Shown here: positions 8,906 to 17,260 of the stretch, piece after piece
Position numbering within the stretch: the first letter of the stretch is position 1
Layout of the letters: every line of letters starts with the position of its first letter
NCBI RefSeq assembly: GCF_943788075.1
Contig: NZ_CALSOW010000003.1
Span: 112,412 to 176,411 of the forward strand
Direction of reading: 5' to 3'
Source of the DNA: an uncultured Candidatus Pelagibacter sp.
GTDB taxonomy: Bacteria > Pseudomonadota > Alphaproteobacteria > Pelagibacterales > Pelagibacteraceae
DNA length: 64,000 nt
Translations under genes and position numbers: made by a program
The notes under the pieces: generated by a model
Told to the model about the DNA's origin: nothing
Seen by the model: only the letters and a program-made list of their open reading frames with translations
Database searches by the model: none

Positions 8906-10315
8906 TTAATCTAGCTTAACACCAATGTATCTTCTTTGATTTTGATTATTATATATTGCAAGTAAAATTGTTTTTTGATTTGATTTTAATACATCTTTAA
9001 CAATTTTTTCTAAATCTTTTGCGGTCTTAATCTTTATTTTTTGCGCTTCAACGATAATGCTGTTAGCTTCGACTGATTTTAGTAATGGGCTTGTATTTCC
9101 TATTTGTGTAACAATCAATCCTGAGGTTTGATTAGGTAATTTTCTAATCTTTATTTCTTCTTTTGTTAATTTTCTAACTGTAATTTTTAAATCTTCTATT
9201 ATTATATCTTTTGGAGGTTTTGATTTTTTATCACTTACTTTAAAATCATCTGAAGTCTCTAGTCTTCCTAATAAAATATTTTTTACTAATTCTTTTTTAT
9301 TTCTCCAAATTTTTACTTTAACTGTTGTTCCAACTTTTGTTTTTGCAACAATTGCTGGTAGCTCTTTCATTTGATTTATTCTAACTCCATTAAACTCTAA
9401 AATAATATCACCTGCTTTAATTCCTCCTTTGTCAGAAGGACTATTCTCTGCAACACTTGCAACTAAAGCTCCTCTAGGTTCATCTAGTTTTTCAACATCA
9501 GCAATTTCTTGTGTAACATCCTGAATTCTAACTCCTAACCAACCTCTTTTTGTTTCACCAAATTCTATTAACTGATCAATAACTACTTTTGCACTGTTTG
9601 CTGGAATTGAAAAACCAATTCCAATTGATCCGTTTCTTCCAAGAATAGCTGTATTAATTCCAATAACATCGCCGTTCATGTCAAATAGCGGGCCACCTGA
9701 GTTTCCAGAATTTATCGATGCATCAGTTTGTATGTAATCTTCATATCTAGATAATCCAATTGATCTATTTCTTGCTGAAATAATCCCTGATGTAACCGTT
9801 CCACCTAAGCCAAAAGGATTTCCAATAGCAATCACCCAGTCTCCAATTCGAGCTTTATCTGAGTCTCCAAATCCAACAGGAGTAAATTTGTCTTTTGTTT
9901 CTAATTGTAACACTGCAATATCTGATAAAGGATCAGCACCAATTACTTTTGCTTTATATTCTTCATCACCATTTACTCTTACAATAATATCTTCTGCATT
10001 TTGAATAACATGGTTATTAGTAACCACTATCCCTTTTTCATCAATTATAAATCCAGAACCTAAAGCTGACGATTTTCTCTCTTGAGGGGTTCCAAACTCT
10101 CTAAACATATCCTCAAAAGGTGATCCTGGTGGAAATGTAAATGGAAATGGGTTTGATGTGGTCGTTACCGTTTGTGTAGTTGAAATATTAACTACTGATG
10201 GCATTAATCTTTCTGCAAGATCAGCAAAAGATGCTGGAACAGTTTTTGAATTTGATTGAACTGAAAAGCTAAAAGCTAAAACAAATGTTAAAATTGCGAG
10301 CTTAATTTTTTTCAT
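8906..10315 (-). CDS. degQ: DegP/DegQ-type periplasmic serine endoprotease (Do family)
   Basis: HtrA-family protease and chaperone that degrades misfolded envelope proteins in the periplasm. It has 469 residues: a signal peptide (about 1-23), a trypsin-like domain with a complete triad His102 (TNNHVI), Asp132 (SDIAVLQL) and Ser206 (INSGNSGGPL), a first PDZ domain near 260-350 (RGWLGVRIQDVT), and a weaker second PDZ-like region to the C-terminus. Its place directly downstream of hflK-hflC-DUF2065 suggests a shared membrane-protein quality-control operon. DegP and DegQ cannot be separated with certainty from sequence alone. Confidence 0.93.
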   Translation of the reverse strand: MKKIKLAILTFVLAFSFSVQSNSKTVPASFADLAERLMPSVVNISTTQTVTTTSNPFPFTFPPGSPFEDMFREFGTPQERKSSALGSGFIIDEKGIVVTNNHVIQNAEDIIVRVNGDEEYKAKVIGADPLSDIAVLQLETKDKFTPVGFGDSDKARIGDWVIAIGNPFGLGGTVTSGIISARNRSIGLSRYEDYIQTDASINSGNSGGPLFDMNGDVIGINTAILGRNGSIGIGFSIPANSAKVVIDQLIEFGETKRGWLGVRIQDVTQEIADVEKLDEPRGALVASVAENSPSDKGGIKAGDIILEFNGVRINQMKELPAIVAKTKVGTTVKVKIWRNKKELVKNILLGRLETSDDFKVSDKKSKPPKDIIIEDLKITVRKLTKEEIKIRKLPNQTSGLIVTQIGNTSPLLKSVEANSIIVEAQKIKIKTAKDLEKIVKDVLKSNQKTILLAIYNNQNQRRYIGVKLD

Positions 10316-10316
10316 A

Positions 10317-10502
10317 CTAATTTTTAATATAATAAATAATTATAAATCCTATAACTGCAAAAATTAGCCCGCCTGATCTTAATTGACTATCATTTACAAG
10401 TTCTAACTTCTTTAACATACTTTTCATTTTTGATGGAAATATGGCATACAAAATTCCCTCAATAAAAAGAAAAAGACCAAATGCAATGATCAATTCTTTC
10501 AT
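10317..10502 (-). CDS. DUF2065 family small membrane protein
   Basis: A 61-residue protein with two predicted membrane helices (about 4-22 and 43-58) separated by a charged loop with KMKSMLKKLELVNDSQLRSGGL. This matches the DUF2065 (YjeT-like) family, commonly found between hflC and downstream genes. Its function is not known. The gene ends two bases before the protease start and begins 9 bases after hflC, so it is a true operon member. Confidence 0.82.
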   Translation of the reverse strand: MKELIIAFGLFLFIEGILYAIFPSKMKSMLKKLELVNDSQLRSGGLIFAVIGFIIIYYIKN

Positions 10503-10511
10503 ATTTAACTA

Positions 10512-11381
10512 TTATTGAGATTTAGGTTTTATATTTCCAAAAAATTTAAAAAATTCACTATCTGGAGATAAAATTAAAGATGTTTCTCCACCAATAAGAG
10601 CTGTTTCATATGCTTGCATAGCTCTATAGAATGCAAAAAACTCAGGATCTCTTCCAAAGGCTTCTGCAAATATTCTATTTCTTTCACCATCGCCCTCACC
10701 CTTCATGATCTCAGAGTTTTTGTTAGCATCTGCTAAAATTATTGAAACCTCTTTGTCTGCAGTTGATGTAATAGTGACCGCCATTTCAGCACCTCGTGCT
10801 CTAAATTCCTTAGCTTCTCTTTCTCTCTCAGTTTGCATTCTTCTATAAATTGCATCACTGTTTGCTTGAGGAAGGTCTGCTCTTTTAATTCTAACGTCTA
10901 CAATTTTAATTCCAAATTTCTGAGCTTCTGCATTCACACCTTCTTGAATTAAAGCCATTTGCTTAGATCTGTCTTTTGATAATAAAGTTTGTAATTCTTG
11001 TTGACCTAAAACATTTCTAATTCTTGAGTTAATAATTGTTGCCAGTCTTGATCTTGCAACTCTTTCATTTCCAACTGAAATATAAAATTTTAAAGGATCG
11101 ATAATTTTAAATCTTGCAAAAGCATCAACTATTAATCTTTTTTGGTCAGAGGCAATAACTTCAGCTGGTGGTGTATCAAGATTTAAAATTCTGCTATCTA
11201 AAAAAACAACGTTCTGAATAAAAGGTAGTTTAAAATTTAAACCTGGTTCAACTATAATCTTTTTGGGATCACCAAATTGAAGAACAATTGCTTGATTAAC
11301 CTCTTTAACAATAAATACTGAAAAGAAAACTAAAGCACCTAATACAGCTATTATTGGTAATAATATTTTTTGTGCTTTCAT
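10512..11381 (-). CDS. hflC: HflC, membrane protease modulator (SPFH/prohibitin family)
   Basis: HflC forms a large ring with HflK around the FtsH protease in the inner membrane and controls its access to membrane substrates. The 289-residue protein has an N-terminal signal anchor (residues 6-26), the SPFH/band-7 domain (QAIVLQFGDPKKIIVEPGLNFKLPF from about 31), a long helical stretch rich in Arg and Glu around residues 175-200, and a conserved C-terminal part with AFGRDPEFFAFYRAMQAYE. It starts directly after the hflK stop. Confidence 0.95.
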   Translation of the reverse strand: MKAQKILLPIIAVLGALVFFSVFIVKEVNQAIVLQFGDPKKIIVEPGLNFKLPFIQNVVFLDSRILNLDTPPAEVIASDQKRLIVDAFARFKIIDPLKFYISVGNERVARSRLATIINSRIRNVLGQQELQTLLSKDRSKQMALIQEGVNAEAQKFGIKIVDVRIKRADLPQANSDAIYRRMQTEREREAKEFRARGAEMAVTITSTADKEVSIILADANKNSEIMKGEGDGERNRIFAEAFGRDPEFFAFYRAMQAYETALIGGETSLILSPDSEFFKFFGNIKPKSQ

Positions 11382-12485
11382 CTAATTAGTTACCTTCTTT
11401 TTTCCAAGTTCAGGTAGTGGTAAATAAGGAACAACACCTGATCCTGCATTTTTTTCAATAATTACTTTATCAATATCAGCTAAAACTTTTTCCATAGTCT
11501 CTAAATACATTCTCTCTTGTGTTACTTCTTTTGCTTTATCGTATTCATTAAATATAGATACAAATCTACTTGCTTCACCTTCTGATGCTGCAACAACTTT
11601 TTGTTTATATGCTTCTGCTGCTTGCATGATTTTTGCTGCTTCCCCTCTTGCTCTTGGGATAACATCATTTGCATAAGCTTCAGCTTCATTTTTTGATCTT
11701 TCCATATCTGCTCTTGCGGCTTGTACATCTCTGAAAGCATCAATTACTTGGTCTGGTGGATCAGCTTTTTGAGTTTGAACTTGTGTAACTTGGATTCCAC
11801 TATTGTACTCATCTAATATGGATTGAATAATTTCTTGAGTTTCAATTTCAATTTTAGCTCTTCCCTCAGTTAAAATTGGTTGAATATCACTTTTAGCAAT
11901 TACCTCTCTCATTGCTGTTTCTGCTGCAGCTTTAACTGTTCCTTCTGGGTCTTGAATTTCAAATAAGAATTTGCCAGCATCTTTAATTACCCAAAATACT
12001 GAAAAGTCTATGTTCACAATATTTTCATCACCTGTTAACATTAAACTTTCTTGAGGTACATCTGCTACTCCACCGCCTTGAGAAAATCCACTATCTCTCT
12101 CAGATCTAAAACCAATATCCATTCTATTAACTTTAGTAACTTTAGGTGTTTCAACTGTCTCTACTGGGAAAGGAATATGATAGTTAAGACCTGGTTGAGT
12201 TGTTTTTATAAATTTACCAAATCTTAAAACAACACCCTGTTCATCTGGAAGCACTCTATATAGTCCGCTTGCTAACCATACAAAAACTAAAATAATTAAA
12301 ATTAAGCCAATTGGTTTTCCACCTGATTTACTTCCACCAGGTAAAAATTTATTAATTTTGTTTTGAATATCTTTAATAATTGCATCTATGTCTGGTGGTG
12401 TTGGGCCTCTACCTGAACCATTTCCACTTCCTCCAGGAGGTGTTCCCCATGGACTTCCGCCTCTACCTTTAAAATCATCTGACAT
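11382..12485 (-). CDS. hflK: HflK, membrane protease modulator (SPFH/prohibitin family)
   Basis: Partner of HflC in the FtsH-regulating membrane complex. The 367-residue protein has a Gly/Pro-rich cytoplasmic N-terminus (residues 1-55; PWGTPPGGSGNGSGRG), one membrane helix near 59-78, and the SPFH domain starting at LPDEQGVVLRFGKF. It continues into a long helical region and a C-terminal tail. A TATACT box lies 7 bases upstream of the ATG and there is no clear ribosome-binding site, so the message may be leaderless. First gene of the hflK-hflC-DUF2065-protease-miaA run. Confidence 0.95.
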   Translation of the reverse strand: MSDDFKGRGGSPWGTPPGGSGNGSGRGPTPPDIDAIIKDIQNKINKFLPGGSKSGGKPIGLILIILVFVWLASGLYRVLPDEQGVVLRFGKFIKTTQPGLNYHIPFPVETVETPKVTKVNRMDIGFRSERDSGFSQGGGVADVPQESLMLTGDENIVNIDFSVFWVIKDAGKFLFEIQDPEGTVKAAAETAMREVIAKSDIQPILTEGRAKIEIETQEIIQSILDEYNSGIQVTQVQTQKADPPDQVIDAFRDVQAARADMERSKNEAEAYANDVIPRARGEAAKIMQAAEAYKQKVVAASEGEASRFVSIFNEYDKAKEVTQERMYLETMEKVLADIDKVIIEKNAGSGVVPYLPLPELGKKKVTN

Positions 12486-12492
12486 ATGACAA

Positions 12493-12521
12493 AGTATATA
12501 GTGTCTTTATTATAAAAAACA
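12493..12521 (-). promoter_or_regulatory. Candidate hflK promoter
   Basis: On the minus strand TTGTTT and TATACT (12493-12498) are separated by 17 bases. The -10-like box ends 7 bases before the hflK ATG, so the predicted transcript starts at or beside the start codon. The -35 match is weak. The 51-base gap is shared with the divergent mrp gene. Confidence 0.4.
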
Positions 12522-12536
12522 AGTAATGATAAAAAA

Positions 12537-13361
12537 ATGACTAATAAAAAGCCAGAACTTAGTGACGCAATGAAAAAAAAATTGGAGCCCAGAAAATTCA
12601 TTAAAAATCCAATTTTAGGAACAAAGTTTACCATTGCAATCTCAAGTGCAAAGGGAGGAGTTGGAAAATCGACATTTGCAACGAATCTTGCATTAGCTTT
12701 AAAACAAATAGGATGCAAAGTTGGTCTGCTCGATGCTGATATTTATGGTCCATCCATTCCAAAGATGTTTGATATTAATGAAAAACCTAAAAGTGATGGT
12801 CAAAAACTAGAACCAATAATTAAATATGACATTCAATGTATGTCGATTGGTTTTTTAGCTGACCAACAAACTCCGATGATTTGGCGTGGGCCTATGGTTA
12901 CAAGCGCTATTAAAACTTTTACTCAAAAAGTAAATTGGAAAGATTTAGATTTTATTATTGTTGATATGCCTCCAGGAACTGGGGACACTCAATTAACTTT
13001 TTCTCAAGAAATTAAAATGGACGGAGCAATCATAGTCTCTACTCCTCAAGAAGTAGCTTTATTAGATGTAAAAAGAGGGATTAAAATGTTTGATAAACTA
13101 GGAGTTAAAATTTTAGGGTTAGTGGACAATATGAGCTATTTCACAGGTGATGATGGAAAGAAATATAAAATTTTTGGCGAGGGTGGTGTTAGAAAAACTG
13201 CAGAGGAGTTTGAGAAAGAATTTTTAGGAGAAATACCTATAAATCCTGAAGTTGGAAAGAATGGAGATGAAGGTAAGCCTATCGTTGAAGCAAATCCTGA
13301 ACATGAAATTTCTAAAATTTATTTAAATTTTGCGAATAAAATTAAATCAACTTATCTTTAA
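12537..13361 (+). CDS. mrp: Mrp/NBP35 family P-loop ATPase, iron-sulfur cluster carrier type
   Basis: Cytosolic P-loop ATPase of the Mrp/ApbC/NBP35 family, involved in iron-sulfur cluster delivery. The 274-residue protein has a deviant Walker [12 protein letters not shown] near residues 36-46 and the motifs [13 protein letters not shown] and [14 protein letters not shown]. It is shorter than classic Mrp because the N-terminal DUF59/MIP18-like domain is absent. The usual C-terminal CxxC cluster ligands are also absent: the segment reads [18 protein letters not shown]. As far as I recall, many alphaproteobacterial relatives share this. The end overlaps the convergent thyX gene by 20 bases. Confidence 0.9.
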   Translation: MTNKKPELSDAMKKKLEPRKFIKNPILGTKFTIAISSAKGGVGKSTFATNLALALKQIGCKVGLLDADIYGPSIPKMFDINEKPKSDGQKLEPIIKYDIQCMSIGFLADQQTPMIWRGPMVTSAIKTFTQKVNWKDLDFIIVDMPPGTGDTQLTFSQEIKMDGAIIVSTPQEVALLDVKRGIKMFDKLGVKILGLVDNMSYFTGDDGKKYKIFGEGGVRKTAEEFEKEFLGEIPINPEVGKNGDEGKPIVEANPEHEISKIYLNFANKIKSTYL

Positions 13362-14289
13362 GATCAAAAGCAATCATTAACTCATTCCACTCTCTCTTTG
13401 AAAGTCCTGAGCTCTCTACATCAACGTTTTCACCTTTAATAAGTTTTTGTATAATTGCCATTCCTTTAGCTGAAACTTCTGTGCCACCAACCCTATAATC
13501 CATAAATGCATCATAAGTTATAGGAACCCATTTTTTAACAGTATCCAACATAATATCTGCGTAAACTCTAATTTCATATTGAGCATGACTGTCTGCTCTT
13601 AATCTTAAAAAATTCATCAAATTTAATAAATCAGTCTTCCAATACCACTGGGTGTAAGTATTTAAAGTTAAATTCATTCTTGCAAGCTCTCTTGCTAATC
13701 CTTTTTTATTCTCATCAATAGTTGAACCATCAAATCTTTCATTCAACATCGTCTCGTAATTATCATATGTTCTTTCTGAGTCATCTTTTAGAAGTTCTAA
13801 AACTTCTTTAGCTTGTTCACCTTCCAATACGTCTCCTCTACCTTGCCTATTACTTGAAGATTGGGCTGCTAAATTTTCTGCACTTGGTAAATAAAACTCT
13901 TTATCTAAAATTGAGTATCTTGCTGAGTATTCATTTACATTGGCAGTTCTATGTCTAATCCATTGTCGTGCGATAAAAATTGGAAGTTTCACATGGTATT
14001 TGATTTCACACATTTCAAATGGAGTGCTATGCCAATGTCTCATTAAATATTTAATTAGGCCTGCATCTGTTGAAACTTTTTTAGTTCCTTTGCCATAAGA
14101 AACTCTAGCTGATTGAACTATCGATGTGTCATCACCCATATAATCAACAACTCTTACAAAACCATGATCTAATGCGGGCATTGCTTCGTATAGAATATCT
14201 TCAAGTGCAGGAGCGGTAACTCTTTTTGTTTTATTCTGCTGAGATTGTTGTTCTTTAATCTCTTGTGTTTGTTCGTTAGTTAATTTCAT
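13342..14289 (-). CDS. thyX: Flavin-dependent thymidylate synthase
   Basis: Makes dTMP from dUMP with methylenetetrahydrofolate and FADH2. From the chosen ATG at 14289 the protein has 315 residues with the diagnostic RHRx7S motif ([11 protein letters not shown], Arg112 to Ser122). An upstream in-frame ATG at 14412 would add 41 residues, but that extension lies in the tmRNA gene on the other strand and looks non-coding, so 14289 is preferred. ThyX replaces ThyA and does not need DHFR-coupled recycling to the same degree, which fits a reduced genome. It is convergent with mrp and divergent from the tmRNA gene. Confidence 0.95.
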   Translation of the reverse strand: MKLTNEQTQEIKEQQSQQNKTKRVTAPALEDILYEAMPALDHGFVRVVDYMGDDTSIVQSARVSYGKGTKKVSTDAGLIKYLMRHWHSTPFEMCEIKYHVKLPIFIARQWIRHRTANVNEYSARYSILDKEFYLPSAENLAAQSSSNRQGRGDVLEGEQAKEVLELLKDDSERTYDNYETMLNERFDGSTIDENKKGLARELARMNLTLNTYTQWYWKTDLLNLMNFLRLRADSHAQYEIRVYADIMLDTVKKWVPITYDAFMDYRVGGTEVSAKGMAIIQKLIKGENVDVESSGLSKREWNELMIAFDLKDKLI

Positions 14290-14297
14290 GATTTTTA

Positions 14298-14325
14298 TTG
14301 AATCTCTTTTAAATGCTTTTATATT
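14298..14325 (+). promoter_or_regulatory. Candidate promoter of the tmRNA gene
   Basis: TTGAAT (14298-14303) and TATATT (14320-14325) are 16 bases apart on the plus strand. The predicted start near 14332 coincides with a small hairpin (GTTGG, four T, CCAAC at 14332-14345) just ahead of the acceptor part of the tmRNA. Confidence 0.5.
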
Positions 14326-14331
14326 AATAAT

Positions 14332-14592
14332 GTTGGTTTTCCAACTATGACGATAAACGAATTTCGTAATAACCATTGCGGACGTGGGGGCAGTACCCAC
14401 CACCTCCACCATTACAACTTATGGGGGTGAACTAGATTCGACGGGTGACTAAAGGCTATTCTTTTGTTCGGAATTGTTCCACCGTAACGGGCTAATTTAT
14501 AATTGCTAACGAAAGTTACGCACTTGCTGCCTAATTAACTTTGTTAATTAAGTAGACGGGGTCCGGGGCACCTGGCAACAGAACGCCCCTAA
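14332..14592 (+). ncRNA. ssrA: Transfer-messenger RNA, circularly permuted two-piece form
   Basis: Rescues stalled ribosomes by tagging nascent proteins. The acceptor half comes first: T-stem GTGGG (14384-14388) pairs with CCCAC (14396-14400), then acceptor strand CACCTCC (14401-14407) and encoded ACCA ending at 14411. After an 11-base spacer the coding half begins with GGGGGTG at 14423. It pairs with CACCTCC over 7 bp, including the conserved G-U third pair. The tag frame is GCT at 14505 to TAA at 14532-14534, encoding ANESYALAA. A terminal hairpin GGGGC/GCCCC (14565-14569/14585-14589) encloses CCTGGCAACAGAA. This is the alphaproteobacterial permuted layout. The two outer ends are approximate. 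Confidence 0.93.
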
Positions 14593-14602
14593 AAAAAATA
14601 AT

Positions 14603-17260
14603 TTATTTTTTTAGTTCTGCTTGAGCAGCAGCTAATCTTGCAATTGGAACTCTGTAGGGTGAACAGGATACATAGTTTAAACCCACTTTAGAACAAAACT
14701 CAATACTTTTGGGATCTCCACCATGTTCACCACAAATTCCAAGTTTTAAATTTTTATTTTGACTTTTTCCCTTTTCAACAGCAATTTCAACTAAGTCTGC
14801 AACTCCATCATCTATAGATACAAATGGATCTATTGAAAATATTTTGTTATCTAAATAATCGTTTAAAAATTTTCCACTATCATCTCTACTAATTCCAAAT
14901 GTTGTTTGTGTTAAGTCATTAGTCCCAAAGCTAAAAAATTCTGCATGTTTGGCTATTTCTTTTGCTTTTATTGCCGCTCTTGGTAATTCAATCATTGTTC
15001 CAACCATAAACTCTATTTTAACTTTATTCTGTTTTTGAACTTCACGTGCAATATTAATTACTAAATCTTTCATTATCTTTATTTCAGCTTCGGTAGATAC
15101 TAAAGGAATCATAATCTCTGGAAAAGCTGATTTAATTTTTTTGTTTTTTAATTCAGCTAATGCTTCAAAAATAGCTCTGCATTGCATTTCATAAATTTCT
15201 GGAAAAGAAATACCAAGTCTGCATCCTCTATGACCTAACATTGGATTTTGTTCATGAAGTTCTTCTATTCTGGACTGCACCTCTTTAATTGGAAGATCAA
15301 CCACGTTTGCGACCTCATTTATTTCTTTTTCTGTTCGGGGCAAAAACTCATGAAGAGGAGGATCTAATAATCTTACAGTAACTGGTAGACCACTCATAAT
15401 TTTAAAGATTTCTACAAAATCTTTTTTTTGATGTGGTAAAAGTTTTTCAAGAGCTTTAGCTCTATCTTCTGTAGTTTTAGATAAAATCATTTCACGGACA
15501 GATAAAATTCTTTCTTCATCAAAAAACATATGCTCTGTTCTACAAAGTCCAATACCCTCTGCTCCAAAATCTTTAGCTGTCTTTGTATCTTTAGGTGTTT
15601 CTGAGTTTGTTCTAATATTTAATTTTCTAAAACTATCTGCCCATGACATTAATTTAGAAAAATCACCTGAAATTTCTGGTTTAACTGTTGCAACACTCCC
15701 TGAAATAATTCTACCTGTGGATCCATCAATAGTTATAATGTCACCTTCCTTGATTTCTATAGACGAAGTTTTAAATAATTTGTTTTCATAACTAATATCA
15801 ATTTCACTTGAACCAGAAACACAAGGTCTGCCCATTCCTCTTGCAACTACAGCTGCATGGCTTGTCATTCCTCCTCTTGCAGTCAAAATTCCTTTAGCGG
15901 CGTGCATTCCCTGAATGTCTTCTGGTGATGTCTCTATTCTTACTAAAATTGTATCTTGCATCATTCCAGTTAATCTTTCAGCTTCCTCAGAGGTAAAAAC
16001 AACTTTTCCACTAGCTGCACCTGGGGAGGCTGGCAAACCATTAGCTATAACATTTATTGAGCTTTTTTCATCTAAAGTGGGATGAAGTAATGTGTCTAAA
16101 GAATTAGGGTCAATCCTTAGAACGGCTTCTTTTTTTGAAATTAATTTTTCTTTGACCATATCAACTGCGATCTTTACTGCTGATTTAGCCGTTCTTTTGC
16201 CAGATCTAGTTTGAAGCATCCACAGTTTTTTGTTTTCAACTGTGAATTCCACATCTTGCATATCCTTATAATGTTTTTCTAATTTTTTTAAAATTTTATG
16301 AAGTTGCTTATAAACATTTGGCATAACTTCTTCCATTGAAGGAGCTTTTACTTTCGCTTGTTGTCTTGCTTTTTTAGTTATGTACTGTGGTGTTCTAGTA
16401 CCAGCAACAACATCTTCACCTTGTGCATTAATTAAATATTCACCATAGATTTCATTTAATCCATCTGAAGGATTTCTTGTAAACACTACTCCTGTAGCAC
16501 AATCATCACCCATGTTACCAAAAACCATTGACTGAACATTTACTGCTGTTCCCCATTCAGCAGGGATTTGATTTAATTTTCTATAAACTTTTGCCCTATT
16601 ACTTTCCCAAGATAAAAATACTGCGCTAATTGCCCCTAGTAATTGCTGATAAACATCCTGAGGAAAATCTTTTTTAGCTTTTTCTTTAACAGTTCTTTTA
16701 AAATCAACTATCAAACCATCCCAATCATTTTCATCAAGATCGGTGTCTAAAAGAACTCCTTTTGTAAGCTTATAATTTTCAATTAATTCCTCAAAATGAT
16801 AACCCTCAACTCCCATTACTACATTGCCGTACATTTGAATAAATCTTCTATAACTATCTTTGGCAAATCTTCCATTTGAAGTTTTTAAAGCTAGGGCATT
16901 AACAGTCTTATCATTTAAACCTAAGTTTAAAATTGTATCCATCATTCCTGGCATAGACACTCTTGCTCCAGATCTCACAGAGAGTAATAAAGGATTCTTC
17001 AAATCACCAAATTTTTTACCTACATCTTTTTCAATAATCTTTAATTCTTTTTTTATTTGAGCTACCAACCCCTTATTCAATTTTTTTTTATCCTTATAAA
17101 AAAGTTCACATACTTTTGTTGAAATCGTAAATCCTGGTGGAACTGGAAGACCCATTCTTCCCATTTCAGATAAATTGGCACCCTTACCACCTAAAAAATT
17201 TTTAGGGTTTTTAATTTTTTTACTATCTTTAGATTTAAAATTTAAAATTAGTTTTTTCAT
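14603..17260 (-). CDS. ppdK: Pyruvate, phosphate dikinase
   Basis: Interconverts pyruvate, ATP and phosphate with phosphoenolpyruvate, AMP and pyrophosphate. In this setting it probably feeds gluconeogenesis. The 885 residues match the family. The N-terminal ATP-grasp part contains GGKGANLSEM near residues 25-34. The phosphohistidine domain has GGMTSHAAVVARGMGRPCV near 460-480. The C-terminal TIM-barrel PEP/pyruvate domain has GFLLRT-type GLCRTEHMFF and the acid/base Cys in CGEHGGDP near residue 840. The ATG overlaps the glyS stop as ATGA, so it is last in the sppA-glyQ-glyS-ppdK operon. It ends 11 bases from the tmRNA gene. Confidence 0.97.
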   Translation of the reverse strand: MKKLILNFKSKDSKKIKNPKNFLGGKGANLSEMGRMGLPVPPGFTISTKVCELFYKDKKKLNKGLVAQIKKELKIIEKDVGKKFGDLKNPLLLSVRSGARVSMPGMMDTILNLGLNDKTVNALALKTSNGRFAKDSYRRFIQMYGNVVMGVEGYHFEELIENYKLTKGVLLDTDLDENDWDGLIVDFKRTVKEKAKKDFPQDVYQQLLGAISAVFLSWESNRAKVYRKLNQIPAEWGTAVNVQSMVFGNMGDDCATGVVFTRNPSDGLNEIYGEYLINAQGEDVVAGTRTPQYITKKARQQAKVKAPSMEEVMPNVYKQLHKILKKLEKHYKDMQDVEFTVENKKLWMLQTRSGKRTAKSAVKIAVDMVKEKLISKKEAVLRIDPNSLDTLLHPTLDEKSSINVIANGLPASPGAASGKVVFTSEEAERLTGMMQDTILVRIETSPEDIQGMHAAKGILTARGGMTSHAAVVARGMGRPCVSGSSEIDISYENKLFKTSSIEIKEGDIITIDGSTGRIISGSVATVKPEISGDFSKLMSWADSFRKLNIRTNSETPKDTKTAKDFGAEGIGLCRTEHMFFDEERILSVREMILSKTTEDRAKALEKLLPHQKKDFVEIFKIMSGLPVTVRLLDPPLHEFLPRTEKEINEVANVVDLPIKEVQSRIEELHEQNPMLGHRGCRLGISFPEIYEMQCRAIFEALAELKNKKIKSAFPEIMIPLVSTEAEIKIMKDLVINIAREVQKQNKVKIEFMVGTMIELPRAAIKAKEIAKHAEFFSFGTNDLTQTTFGISRDDSGKFLNDYLDNKIFSIDPFVSIDDGVADLVEIAVEKGKSQNKNLKLGICGEHGGDPKSIEFCSKVGLNYVSCSPYRVPIARLAAAQAELKK

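Noticed and set aside
11522..12718. Small frames within hflK and on the minus strand across its start (11522-11743 and 12386-12718)
   Set aside because: They overlap hflK and mrp, which have clear family matches, and show no domain of their own.
14290..14412. Longer N-terminus for ThyX starting at 14412
   Set aside because: The extra residues overlap the tmRNA acceptor half on the other strand, show no ThyX pattern and no ribosome-binding site. The ATG at 14289 gives a normal ThyX.
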